Shown here: in pieces, positions 56,599 through 64,000 of the stretch | Layout of the letters: every line of letters starts with the position of its first letter | Numbering within the stretch: the stretch's first letter is position 1 | Assembly (NCBI RefSeq): GCF_003443675.1 | Contig: NZ_CP031963.1 | Span: 5,492,501 to 5,556,500, forward strand | Direction: 5' to 3' | DNA: 64,000 nucleotides | Origin: Aquimarina sp. BL5 | GTDB lineage: Bacteria > Bacteroidota > Bacteroidia > Flavobacteriales > Flavobacteriaceae | Program-made: the position numbers and the translations under genes | The notes under the pieces: generated by a model | The model's database searches: none | What the model was told of the DNA's origin: nothing | What the model saw: only the letters and a program-made list of their open reading frames with translations

Positions 56599-57657
56599 AT
56601 GTTTACAATAGCGAATAAAAGTAGAATACAACCTAAGCTTACTATTGGCCAGCCCAATGATCGATATGAACAAGAGGCGGATCAAGTGGCAGATCAGGTA
56701 ATGAAAATGTCAACTTCTCAAATTCCTAGCTTACAACTTAAATGCGCAAAATGTGAAGAAGAAGAGTTGCAAATGAAACCTCTGTCGAAAACTATCGAAC
56801 CAATTATTCAAAAACAGGAAGAGGAACCGATCACTCGACAAGGAAATAGGGATGCAAATCAACAAATGGCGCTAAGCCAATTATGTAATAGAACTTTTAC
56901 AACTAGTGAAGAAGCACAAAGGCAATCTATTTATGAGGGGTTTATTCGAGGCCTTACGGGAGTAAATTCTAGTGTAGAAAGGGTAATCAAAATTTCTATG
57001 TGCAGATTTTCGCTAAGGCAATTAAGTAAAATGTCAAGAGCCGGGCTTCGTATCTGGACACATGGGAGTGTGCCTTCCGTTTTTGAAGGAGTAGTTCAAA
57101 TTAACTCTAGAGGTGGGTCAGCTTCTTATGTTCGAGGTATTAGAACTATTTTTCTAAGAGAAACTATTAATACCGCTTGGTTAACTCATGAAATGGCTCA
57201 TGCTTGGGATCATATTAGGATAATACCAAGGCGTAATTTGGTAAGACTAGAAAACCTGAACTCGAGAAGAAGAAGAAGGTTAATTCTTAATCCGGGAAAT
57301 TATTTGTCAGAAACTAGTAGAAGGCAAAATATAGACAGAATAGGGGCGCGAAGACCCACAAGAATGACTTTTGATCGGATGTTTCAAAATTATAGAAGAA
57401 GAGTTCCTCGCAGAGAGTTAGCATTTTCTCAAGGTTCGCGAACGGGGTATTCTATGACAAGTTCACAAGAATTTTATGCTGAAGGTTACACCGTGTTTCA
57501 GGGTAGTTTTATTGGTCAGCAAGCAAAATTATATAATTATGCCATAGAATTGTATAACTTCTTAAATAATGAAGCAAATAGGGAACAAATGCCAACACCA
57601 AATCTGAACGCAGTAATACAAGAAGCAAGACAATTACCAAGGGCTAGACCAATATGA
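56599..57657 (+). CDS. eCIS cargo: leader + zinc-peptidase-like domain
   Basis: This 352-aa protein has the shared leader at about 8-75 (KLTIGQPNDRYEQEADQVAD, KCEEEELQMKPL, IIQKQEEE) but no DUF4157 domain. Its body has a zinc site of gluzincin type: His197-Glu-Met-Ala-His201 in TAWLTHEMAHAWDH, and a later Glu291 in SSQEFYAEGYTVF as likely third ligand. This order, HExxH plus a downstream ExFAE-like helix, recalls the lethal-factor-like (ATLF) peptidases. A very Arg-rich stretch lies between them (about 210-275). It should cleave a protein inside the target cell, if the fold is right. Substrate unknown. Confidence 0.75.
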   Translation: MFTIANKSRIQPKLTIGQPNDRYEQEADQVADQVMKMSTSQIPSLQLKCAKCEEEELQMKPLSKTIEPIIQKQEEEPITRQGNRDANQQMALSQLCNRTFTTSEEAQRQSIYEGFIRGLTGVNSSVERVIKISMCRFSLRQLSKMSRAGLRIWTHGSVPSVFEGVVQINSRGGSASYVRGIRTIFLRETINTAWLTHEMAHAWDHIRIIPRRNLVRLENLNSRRRRRLILNPGNYLSETSRRQNIDRIGARRPTRMTFDRMFQNYRRRVPRRELAFSQGSRTGYSMTSSQEFYAEGYTVFQGSFIGQQAKLYNYAIELYNFLNNEANREQMPTPNLNAVIQEARQLPRARPI

Positions 57658-57807
57658 TATTTAATCTATTTAAAATAGATATGTTATAGTTTTTGCTGCA
57701 AAGAACGCCTTTATGCACGATAACAGGAAAACACCCCTAGAAAGAATAGTTTTTTACCTTATTGAAAATCAGTTAAATAAGAGTAAATTTAAGTTCTAAA
57801 GCGATCA

Positions 57808-58629
57808 ATGATGAAAAAAACAGCATATCAGAAAGAATTAGCAATCAAGGCTACTCAAAAAAGGGAAGGAACTGATAATAACAAAAGAGATGTCATGAAA
57901 ATTCAATCCTGGCTCACCCTTTTCTCTATGAGGAATCCAGATAGCGGAACCGCAACTGGTATCGACGGAGATTTTGGCCCTGCTACAGAAAGGGCTGTAA
58001 AAAATTTTCAGAGTTTTAATAGCCTAACAAAAACAGGTATTGTTGATCAAGAGCTCTTCGATAAACTTTCATCCAACTTAAAAGAAGCTTTTGAAAAACC
58101 ATTGGTTGGTAATAATCTAAGATCTTTGATGATAGAAGTTGCAGAAAACCACTTAAAACAACATCCTTTCGAACTGGAAATACAAGGACAATCTAATAGT
58201 GGTCCTTGGGTTCGGAGTTATATGGATGGTCATGATGGATCTCCTTGGTTTTGGTGTATGGGATTTGCACAAACAATACTTGATCAAGCTTCAAGTGCTA
58301 TTGATAAAAATTTTAAAGCATTAATGCCACTTACTTACAGTTGTGATACAGTTGGTAATACAGGTTTAGAAAAAGGCTTGCTATCCAGGTATCAAAAAAT
58401 AAGAAGAGATCCTTCTCTATTAAAACAAGGTGATATTTTCCTAATTCAGAAATCACGTCTAGATTGGACGCATACTGGTGTAATAATAGCTGTAGAAGGT
58501 GATGTTATCGAAACGGTAGAAGGAAATACAAATCATCAGGGATCTAGAAATGGTGTAGCGGTTATGAAGAGAACTAGAAGTTTGAGAAGATCTAAAATAG
58601 ATGTATTTTCTATTGAACCCTTGGTGTGA
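57808..58629 (+). CDS. Peptidoglycan-binding / CHAP-type hydrolase
   Basis: This 273-aa protein has a PG_binding_1 domain at about 25-90 (IQSWLTLFSMRNPDSG, GIDGDFGPATERAVKNFQ) and a CHAP/NlpC-like domain at about 100-265. The likely catalytic residues are Cys150 (WFWCMGFAQ), His222 (DWTHTGVII) and Glu238/Asn240 (TVEGNTN). It would cleave cell-wall peptides or amide bonds. No signal peptide and no cargo leader are present, so it stays in the cytoplasm unless released by lysis or loaded in another way. It could aid particle release or act as an effector (inference). It lies 150 nt after the last leader-bearing cargo. Confidence 0.82.
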   Translation: MMKKTAYQKELAIKATQKREGTDNNKRDVMKIQSWLTLFSMRNPDSGTATGIDGDFGPATERAVKNFQSFNSLTKTGIVDQELFDKLSSNLKEAFEKPLVGNNLRSLMIEVAENHLKQHPFELEIQGQSNSGPWVRSYMDGHDGSPWFWCMGFAQTILDQASSAIDKNFKALMPLTYSCDTVGNTGLEKGLLSRYQKIRRDPSLLKQGDIFLIQKSRLDWTHTGVIIAVEGDVIETVEGNTNHQGSRNGVAVMKRTRSLRRSKIDVFSIEPLV

Positions 58630-58805
58630 TAATTACTCAATTATCTATAATTAATGTAAAAAGGAAATAGACCCTGAAAAGAAAGTAAACTACCTCATGG
58701 CAAGCCCATTATGCATTTGATTGAAAATAATTTTAGATGCAAGCCTTGGAGCATTTAAATCTCGATTATCGAGTAAAAATGATATTGAATTTAAATTAGT
58801 TAGAT

Positions 58806-59450
58806 ATGAAAACCACCGAAATTGTTTTATTAGCGCTAGGTAGTGTATTGTTCTTGTTTTCTATTATTATGATGGTATTGCTATTTAAAAAAGATAAACC
58901 ATTTATTAAGATTATTTGGTTTTTGGTATTGTCATTTTTAATGATGGGATTTTCAGTGATCAAAGAAGCAGATGTTGCAGGAATTTTTAAATATAAAAAA
59001 GAACAAGAATTATCGCAGCTTATGGTATTATCAAATGCTTTGCAAGAATGCCCAGATAACGAAGTCATTAAAAAAGAGCTACAACAAAAATTAAAGACTT
59101 ACGAAGAGCATGATCATAGCGTTGAAAAGCCCGAAGATTTAGAAAAAATAGGCAAAGCATATTTACTTTTAGGAGATGAAGATAAGTTAATTTCATACTC
59201 AGATAAAATACTTTCAGAAGATACTACGAACCTAACAGCAAAGACATTAAAAAAAGCAGCGGTTACTCAAAATATGATAAAAACACTGCCTGATCAAATA
59301 AATAAAAGACGGACTGCATTAAAAGTAAAACAAAATATAGAAACCTTAAAGAAAGAACCTACTGTAGATCCAAAACAAATAATACGTTTAGAGAACATGT
59401 ACAAAACTGCTATTAAAAAAATAGCGGATACGGTTCCACATGGTAATTAA
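58806..59450 (+). CDS. Membrane protein with helical tail, unknown function
   Basis: This 214-aa protein has two hydrophobic helices at about 5-27 and 36-58, followed by a soluble, helical, TPR-like region rich in Lys and Glu (GKAYLLLGDEDKLISYSDKI, then NIETLKKEP). No family is recognised. It is the last plus-strand gene of the injection-system segment and may belong to it by position only. An inverted repeat CTCGATTATCGAG (58761-58773) lies upstream. Confidence 0.55.
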   Translation: MKTTEIVLLALGSVLFLFSIIMMVLLFKKDKPFIKIIWFLVLSFLMMGFSVIKEADVAGIFKYKKEQELSQLMVLSNALQECPDNEVIKKELQQKLKTYEEHDHSVEKPEDLEKIGKAYLLLGDEDKLISYSDKILSEDTTNLTAKTLKKAAVTQNMIKTLPDQINKRRTALKVKQNIETLKKEPTVDPKQIIRLENMYKTAIKKIADTVPHGN

Positions 59451-59557
59451 AAAAGAATACCTCAAAGAAGGTAAAATGGTTACCATATAATGCTAATTTA
59501 AGAGGTTATAAACTATTTACCTATGTTATTAACAATCATATAGATTAACACCGGGAA

Positions 59558-59615
59558 ATCAATATTTTTAAAAAGGAATCATCTTTCTGGATGAATAAAG
59601 TTTAAAAATATTGAT
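59558..59615 (+). repeat. 15-bp inverted repeat immediately upstream of the DUF2891 start
   Basis: ATCAATATTTTTAAA (59558-59572) and its perfect reverse complement TTTAAAAATATTGAT (59601-59615) enclose a 28-nt loop. The right arm ends 2 nt before the ATG at 59618, so in RNA the stem would cover the translation-initiation region. It may control translation or be a dyad operator; it lacks the GC stem of a terminator. Confidence 0.6.
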
Positions 59616-59617
59616 AT

Positions 59618-60751
59618 ATGAATCGATTAACTGTTTTGTTATTTCTTATGGGTATTGTGGCCTGTAATACTTCAGAAAAGAACGCTAGTAAGAAAGCAGA
59701 ACCGTCTTTAGTCAAAGAGAATACTCCTAAAGTTGTTATAGAAAAGCCTCTAAAACTGACAAAAAACCAAGCGAATACTTTGGCAGCATTACCATTAGCT
59801 TGTATCCATACAGAGTATCCAAATAAATTAGGACAAACTATAGGAAGTAAAGAAGATTTGGGAGAACCTAAAGCCCTGCATCCTGCGTTTTATGGATGTT
59901 TTGATTGGCACTCTGCGGTTCATGGACATTGGTCATTGGTAAAGCTACTAAAATCTTTTCCAGAACTAGAAAAAGCCACTGAGATAAAAACAAAGCTTAC
60001 CCAAAGTATCTCCAAAGAAAATATAGAAGCAGAAATAGCATACTTTAATAGAAAACATAGTACATCCTATGAACGAACCTATGGTTGGGCTTGGTTGTTA
60101 AAACTAGCGGAAGAAATTCATGCCTGGGAGGATCCAATAGCAAGAGATCTGGAACAAAACTTACAACCATTGACGGATTTGATAGTGCAGCGATATATAG
60201 ATTTTTTGCCAAAACTGAAGTATCCGATTCGAGTAGGTGAGCATACCAATACTGCATTTGGGCTGTCCTTTGCATTGGATTATGCAAACACTCTTAAAGA
60301 TGAAAAGCTTAAAAACATCATTGCCTCTAGAGCAAAAGATTTTTATAGTAAGGATGCGAATTGCCCAATAGGGTGGGAACCTAGTGGGTATGATTTCTTA
60401 TCACCTTGTTTAGAAGAAGTGGATTTAATGCGTAAAGTATTAGATAAAGCATCTTTTAACACTTGGATTAGTGATTTTATGCTACAACTCAAAAGGCATG
60501 ATTTTAAGATTGAGCTAGGAGAGGTTTCGGATCGTAGTGATGGAAAGTTGGTACATCTGGATGGTCTTAATTTTAGCAGAGCATGGGTATTGTATGGATT
60601 AGCAAGTCAATATCCAGAATATGAACATCTCATCGCTTTAGCAAATCAACACGTACAATATTCATTACCTAATCTTGTTGGGGACAGTTATGAGGGAGGA
60701 CATTGGCTGGGATCTTTTGCAATTTATGCACTTGAAGATCGATCTCAATAA
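59618..60751 (+). CDS. DUF2891 family lipoprotein
   Basis: This 377-aa protein has a lipoprotein signal peptide (MNRLTVLLFLMGIVAC, lipobox Cys16). The mature body matches DUF2891, with LACIHTEYPNKLGQTIGS, HPAFYGCFDWHSAVHGHWSL and YGWAWLLKLAEEIHAWED; the many W/H/helix repeats suggest an alpha/alpha-barrel as in glycoside-active proteins. The function is unproven. It lies behind the inverted repeat at 59558-59615 and ahead of the transporter operon, with 57 nt between. Confidence 0.85.
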   Translation: MNRLTVLLFLMGIVACNTSEKNASKKAEPSLVKENTPKVVIEKPLKLTKNQANTLAALPLACIHTEYPNKLGQTIGSKEDLGEPKALHPAFYGCFDWHSAVHGHWSLVKLLKSFPELEKATEIKTKLTQSISKENIEAEIAYFNRKHSTSYERTYGWAWLLKLAEEIHAWEDPIARDLEQNLQPLTDLIVQRYIDFLPKLKYPIRVGEHTNTAFGLSFALDYANTLKDEKLKNIIASRAKDFYSKDANCPIGWEPSGYDFLSPCLEEVDLMRKVLDKASFNTWISDFMLQLKRHDFKIELGEVSDRSDGKLVHLDGLNFSRAWVLYGLASQYPEYEHLIALANQHVQYSLPNLVGDSYEGGHWLGSFAIYALEDRSQ

Positions 60752-60808
60752 TTAGATCAATCAGATCCGAAGAGGTTTTTACATACATAATAATTTAAAA
60801 GTAAACAT

Positions 60809-62029
60809 GTGAAAAAGTGGTTTTCTAACATCGGTCCTGGAACATTAGTTACTGCAGCGTTTATTGGTCCTGGAACGGTTACTGTCTGTACCTTGGCTGG
60901 TGTGCAATTTGGGTATTCTTTACTATGGGCGTTAGTGTTATCGATACTAGCTTGTATCGTTTTACAAGAGATGTCGGCACGTTTAGGAATAATTACTCAA
61001 AAAGGTTTGAGTGAAGTAGTAAAATCACAATTCGATAACAAAATAGTAAGATGGATACTGATTGGAGTTATTCTTTCAGCCATTTTTATAGGGAATGCGG
61101 CATATGAAGCGGGCAATATTAGCGGAGGTGTATTAGGGTTGTCTACTATTTTAGGATCACCAATCATAAAGATAGGAGCTTTCTCGATTAATTATATGAG
61201 TATCACTATTGGGATAATAGCCTTTATACTATTGTATATTGGTAATTATAAAGTATTAGAACGTAGTCTAGTAGTACTCGTATTATTTATGAGTATTGCG
61301 TTTATTATAACTGCTATTGTCACAAAACCAGACCTCTCTTTGTTATTCAAAGGTTTTGTACCTGACCTTTCAGCGGATAAAATACTTACTATTGTGGGAT
61401 TGATAGGAACAACAGTTGTACCATATAATTTGTTTCTTCATGCATCGATAGTGAGTGAAAAATGGAAGACTAAAGAAGATCTCCCTGCTGCCAGAAAAGA
61501 TACTATTGTAGCAATAGTGTTAGGAGGATTGGTCTCAATGGCAATCATCATAGCAGGAGCAGCTATCCAGCAAACAGAAGTAAATAATGCTGCTGATTTG
61601 GCAAAAGGGCTAGAGCCAGTTTTTGGGTCTATGGCAAAATATGTATTGTCATTGGGGTTATTTGCAGCCGGAATTACTTCGGCAATTACTTCACCTTTGG
61701 CTGCAGCGTATGTGGTAAAAGGATGTATGGGATGGCAAGATGGATTGAAAAGTAAATCCTTTAGAAGTGTATGGATGTTTATCCTTTTTCTAGGTGTTTT
61801 GTTTTCTTCTTTAGGAATTAAATCTATAGTAATTATCCGATTTGCACAAGTGGCAAATGGACTTCTTTTACCGATCATAGCAATCTTTCTTTTATGGGTA
61901 ATGAATCAGAAAAATATTTTGGGGAATTTTACTAATTCTATAAAACAAAACATACTCGGTTTTTTGATTGTATTTATTACTTGTTTTTTGGGGTTTAGAG
62001 GTGTTTGGAAAGTTATAATAAGTTTGTGA
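60809..62029 (+). CDS. NRAMP-family transporter lacking the canonical metal-binding residues
   Basis: This 406-aa polytopic protein (about 11 helices) has the NRAMP fold signatures, starting at a GTG codon. In classical Nramp proteins TM1 carries DPGN and TM6 carries MPH, which bind the transition metal. Here the matching stretches read AFIGPGTVTVCTLAG and TTVVPYNLFLHASIV, so the Asp, Asn and Met ligands are replaced by Gly, Thr and Val. Mn/Fe transport is therefore doubtful. The operon with pxpABC suggests a link to 5-oxoproline use, such as import of an organic acid, amino acid or another cation (inference). Fold assignment is firm, substrate is not. Confidence 0.85.
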   Translation: MKKWFSNIGPGTLVTAAFIGPGTVTVCTLAGVQFGYSLLWALVLSILACIVLQEMSARLGIITQKGLSEVVKSQFDNKIVRWILIGVILSAIFIGNAAYEAGNISGGVLGLSTILGSPIIKIGAFSINYMSITIGIIAFILLYIGNYKVLERSLVVLVLFMSIAFIITAIVTKPDLSLLFKGFVPDLSADKILTIVGLIGTTVVPYNLFLHASIVSEKWKTKEDLPAARKDTIVAIVLGGLVSMAIIIAGAAIQQTEVNNAADLAKGLEPVFGSMAKYVLSLGLFAAGITSAITSPLAAAYVVKGCMGWQDGLKSKSFRSVWMFILFLGVLFSSLGIKSIVIIRFAQVANGLLLPIIAIFLLWVMNQKNILGNFTNSIKQNILGFLIVFITCFLGFRGVWKVIISL

Positions 62030-62053
62030 GAAAAATCTTTATTAAGAGTAGGA

Positions 62054-62788
62054 ATGTTTAAAAAAATATTATTGAATTCTGATGTTGGAGAAGAGGCTGG
62101 TTTTGATGAGCGGATCATGCCGTATATATCATGGTGCAATATTGCATGCGGAGTTCATGCAGGCAATGATCAAGTGATTCAAAAAACAATTGATTTAGCA
62201 CTGGAGTATCAAGTGAAAATTGGAGCGCATCCATCATATCCCGATAGAGAAAATTTCGGAAGAATGGTGATGGATATTTCATACGATGAACTTGTAGCAA
62301 CTTTGATAGATCAAATTCAAAAAGTGAAATATTATACAGAAAAAATGGGAGGACAGTTACATCATGTGAAACCTCATGGTGCATTGTATAACGAAGCTGT
62401 GAAAAATGAAGAGGTAGCAAATTCAATTGTTGATTCTGTTAAAAATATCGATAAAAGTTTAATTATTATAACCCCTAAAGATTCATTAATTTCTTATATT
62501 TGCAAAGGAAATATTGAAGTGAAGCATGAGGTTTTTGCTGATCGAAATTACAATGAAGATTTAACCTTGGTTTCGCGTTCTGAAAAAAAAGCAGTGCTTA
62601 CGGAGCCGAAAAAAGTTTTTGATCATGTGTTTAGAATGGTTTCTGACGGAAAAGTGAAAACGATAAAAGGTGAGGAGGTGTCAATTTATTTTGACACGAT
62701 TTGTGTACATGGAGATAATCCAAAATCGGTTGAGATTTTAGAGTATCTATATAAGGAGTTTTTGAAACGAAATTTTGTGTTGAAATGA
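62054..62788 (+). CDS. pxpA: 5-oxoprolinase subunit PxpA (LamB/YcsF family)
   Basis: This 244-aa protein belongs to the LamB/YcsF family. Its signatures are NSDVGEEAGFDERIMPYISW, ACGVHAGNDQVI, KIGAHPSYPDRENFGR and HVKPHGALYNEA. With PxpB and PxpC it forms the ATP-dependent bacterial 5-oxoprolinase that opens 5-oxoproline to glutamate, clearing a spontaneous product of glutamine. It starts 24 nt after the transporter gene and overlaps pxpB by 4 nt (ATGA), as in other pxp operons. Confidence 0.95.
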   Translation: MFKKILLNSDVGEEAGFDERIMPYISWCNIACGVHAGNDQVIQKTIDLALEYQVKIGAHPSYPDRENFGRMVMDISYDELVATLIDQIQKVKYYTEKMGGQLHHVKPHGALYNEAVKNEEVANSIVDSVKNIDKSLIIITPKDSLISYICKGNIEVKHEVFADRNYNEDLTLVSRSEKKAVLTEPKKVFDHVFRMVSDGKVKTIKGEEVSIYFDTICVHGDNPKSVEILEYLYKEFLKRNFVLK

Positions 62789-63519
62789 AAAAATCTAATA
62801 CCAAATTTCAATACAAACGCTACAGTGAGCATGCAATTTTGATTCAAGGGCCGTCAAAAATTGACGAAACTTTGCTGGAAAACCTTCTTTTTTATAAAAA
62901 ATCAATCGAAAAATTTTATGGTAAACTAATTATTGAAGTAATCTTATCATATAACTCGCTTTTAATTTATTATGCGTCTACTATAGAGAATGTCTATGAT
63001 GAAGTTTTAACACTTAAATCTTTGTTTTCTGATGAGTTTGAGAATCAGGCGTCAAAAAAACGTTTGTGGAAAGTGCCAGTATGTTACTCAAATTCTCTCG
63101 CTCCAGAGCTCTCTTCTTTTGCTGTGAATAAATCTATGGAAATTGATGAGGTGATTTCGTTACACACTACTCCGTTATATACTGTTTATTTTATAGGTTT
63201 TTTACCTGGGTTTTTATACTTGGGTGGATTGGATGAGAAGTTATTTGCGCCTAGAAAATCTACACCAAGTCAAAAATTGGAACATGGGTCTGTTGCTATT
63301 GGTGGAAATCAAACAGGGATTTATCCTTGTGATAGTCCTGGTGGTTGGCACGTAATAGGTAAAACACCAGTGAGATTTTTTGATATAAATGCTGATAATT
63401 GTTGTTTTGCCTCTCCGGGAGATAAGATTCAGTTTATATCGATTACAGAAGAACAATATAACGATATAGGTTTATTGGTGAATACTAGTAATAGTATACC
63501 TGAAAGCAAGATTTTATGA
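62785..63519 (+). CDS. pxpB: 5-oxoprolinase subunit PxpB
   Basis: This 244-aa protein matches the KipI/allophanate hydrolase subunit 1-like family. Signatures are YTVYFIGFLPGFLYLGGLDE, APRKSTPSQKLEHGSVAIGG and TGIYPCDSPGGWHVIGKTP. It forms the PxpBC part of the 5-oxoprolinase complex. Its stop codon overlaps the pxpC start by 3 nt. Its length is normal for the family and no defect is seen. Confidence 0.94.
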   Translation: MKKSNTKFQYKRYSEHAILIQGPSKIDETLLENLLFYKKSIEKFYGKLIIEVILSYNSLLIYYASTIENVYDEVLTLKSLFSDEFENQASKKRLWKVPVCYSNSLAPELSSFAVNKSMEIDEVISLHTTPLYTVYFIGFLPGFLYLGGLDEKLFAPRKSTPSQKLEHGSVAIGGNQTGIYPCDSPGGWHVIGKTPVRFFDINADNCCFASPGDKIQFISITEEQYNDIGLLVNTSNSIPESKIL

Positions 63520-64000
63520 TTTCATCAGTTAAAATTATTTCTTCAGGTTTGTATACTACGATTCAAGATCGAGGACGTTTTGGGTATTCTAAATATGGAG
63601 TTCCTAAAAGTGGTGCTATGGATTTTCAGTCATTTTCTTTGGCCAACGCAGTTTTAAATAATGATGAAAATTGTGCGGTTATAGAATGGACCATGATTCC
63701 TCCGGTTTTGGAATTTGAAGGTGATACAATTATTGCTGTTACTGGAGCAGTTTGTATTCCGTTTTTGAATGATGTTGAACATAGAATGAACTGTCAATTA
63801 CAGGTCAGGAAGGGCGACGTTTTAAAACTTAAAAGTGTTATAAATGGTGTATATGGATTTGTAGGAATTAGATATGGATTTCAATCAGAATTGTGTTTAG
63901 GTAGTAGATCTCAATATAATATGGTAACAGCTTCATCCGTACTTCGTAAAAATGACACTATTTTTTATAATAATTGTATCGATTTTTCAGCATCGAATTC
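63516..64000 (+). CDS. pxpC: 5-oxoprolinase subunit PxpC, 5' part only
   Basis: An open frame from the ATG at 63516 runs through the end of the window, covering about the first 161 residues. It starts MISSVKIISSGLYTTIQDRG followed by RFGYSKYGVPKSGAMD, the typical opening of the biotin-dependent carboxyltransferase-like/PxpC family. The ATG overlaps the pxpB stop (ATGA). The rest of the gene lies outside the window, so it is partial by the cut, not by damage. Confidence 0.93.
   Translation, partial: MISSVKIISSGLYTTIQDRGRFGYSKYGVPKSGAMDFQSFSLANAVLNNDENCAVIEWTMIPPVLEFEGDTIIAVTGAVCIPFLNDVEHRMNCQLQVRKGDVLKLKSVINGVYGFVGIRYGFQSELCLGSRSQYNMVTASSVLRKNDTIFYNNCIDFSASN

Noticed and set aside
29108..59450. 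Treating the injection system as a prophage
   Set aside because: There is no capsid, portal, terminase, integrase or attachment repeat. The DUF4255 cap, AAA+ ATPase, DUF5908 and leader-tagged cargo fit an eCIS instead.

Overview
The window is a low-GC chromosomal stretch from a member of the Bacteroidota, most likely a marine flavobacterium of the Flavobacteriaceae (Aquimarina-like is a guess from gene content, not shown). Supporting signs are A-rich regions before start codons without clear Shine-Dalgarno sequences, TTTG / TAnnTTTG promoter elements, a possible type IX secretion tail, many SPI/SPII-type lipoproteins, YwqK/MORN-type proteins and a Bacteroidota-style contractile injection system. 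I saw no rRNA, tRNA, CRISPR array, transposase or integrase.

Region 1 (1-17 kb) is built around nitrate use and molybdenum cofactor. A single-domain globin and a large nitrate reductase are divergently transcribed, and both promoters carry the same 18-bp palindrome (TTAAGTA-N4-TACTTAA). The nitrate reductase is fused to its own FAD/NAD(P)H and [2Fe-2S] electron-input module. It is followed by an unusual protein that joins a siroheme-reductase-like fold, without visible cluster ligands, to rubredoxin. A minus-strand operon moeA-modE-mobA-moaD-moaE-moaCB-moaA supplies the cofactor. Between these lie a lipocalin-like lipoprotein, an S41 peptidase, a carboxypeptidase-regulatory-domain protein and a hybrid histidine kinase.

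Region 2 (17-29 kb) is mostly ordinary accessory and housekeeping content: a membrane-anchored patatin, an Xre/RES toxin-antitoxin pair, an M13 metallopeptidase lipoprotein, an aspartate kinase with a divergent partner, a YifB/ComM ATPase and two small envelope proteins.

Region 3 (29.5-59.5 kb) is a complete extracellular contractile injection system (eCIS; Afp/PVC/AlgoCIS family), with every gene on the plus strand and many start/stop overlaps. The order is cap (DUF4255), an unknown protein, two sheaths, two tube proteins, DUF5908, a LysM tube adaptor, a VgrG-like spike, PAAR tip, gp25, two gpJ-like baseplate proteins (1083 and 1572 aa), a 1246-aa unknown, tape measure and AAA+ ATPase. Downstream is a cargo segment in which three different proteins begin with the same ~70-residue leader, a likely loading tag. 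Their bodies are a DUF4157 domain plus a cysteine-hydrolase-like domain, a proline-rich protein with a glycine-rich hydrophobic segment, and a zinc-peptidase-like domain. A lipoprotein overlaps the first cargo gene by 4 nt and looks like an immunity or accessory protein. A peptidoglycan-binding/CHAP hydrolase and a membrane protein follow. This is the most interesting part of the window.

Region 4 (59.5-64 kb) holds a DUF2891 lipoprotein behind a 15-bp inverted repeat, and an operon of an NRAMP-fold transporter lacking the usual metal ligands plus 5-oxoprolinase pxpA, pxpB and pxpC. pxpC runs off the end of the window.
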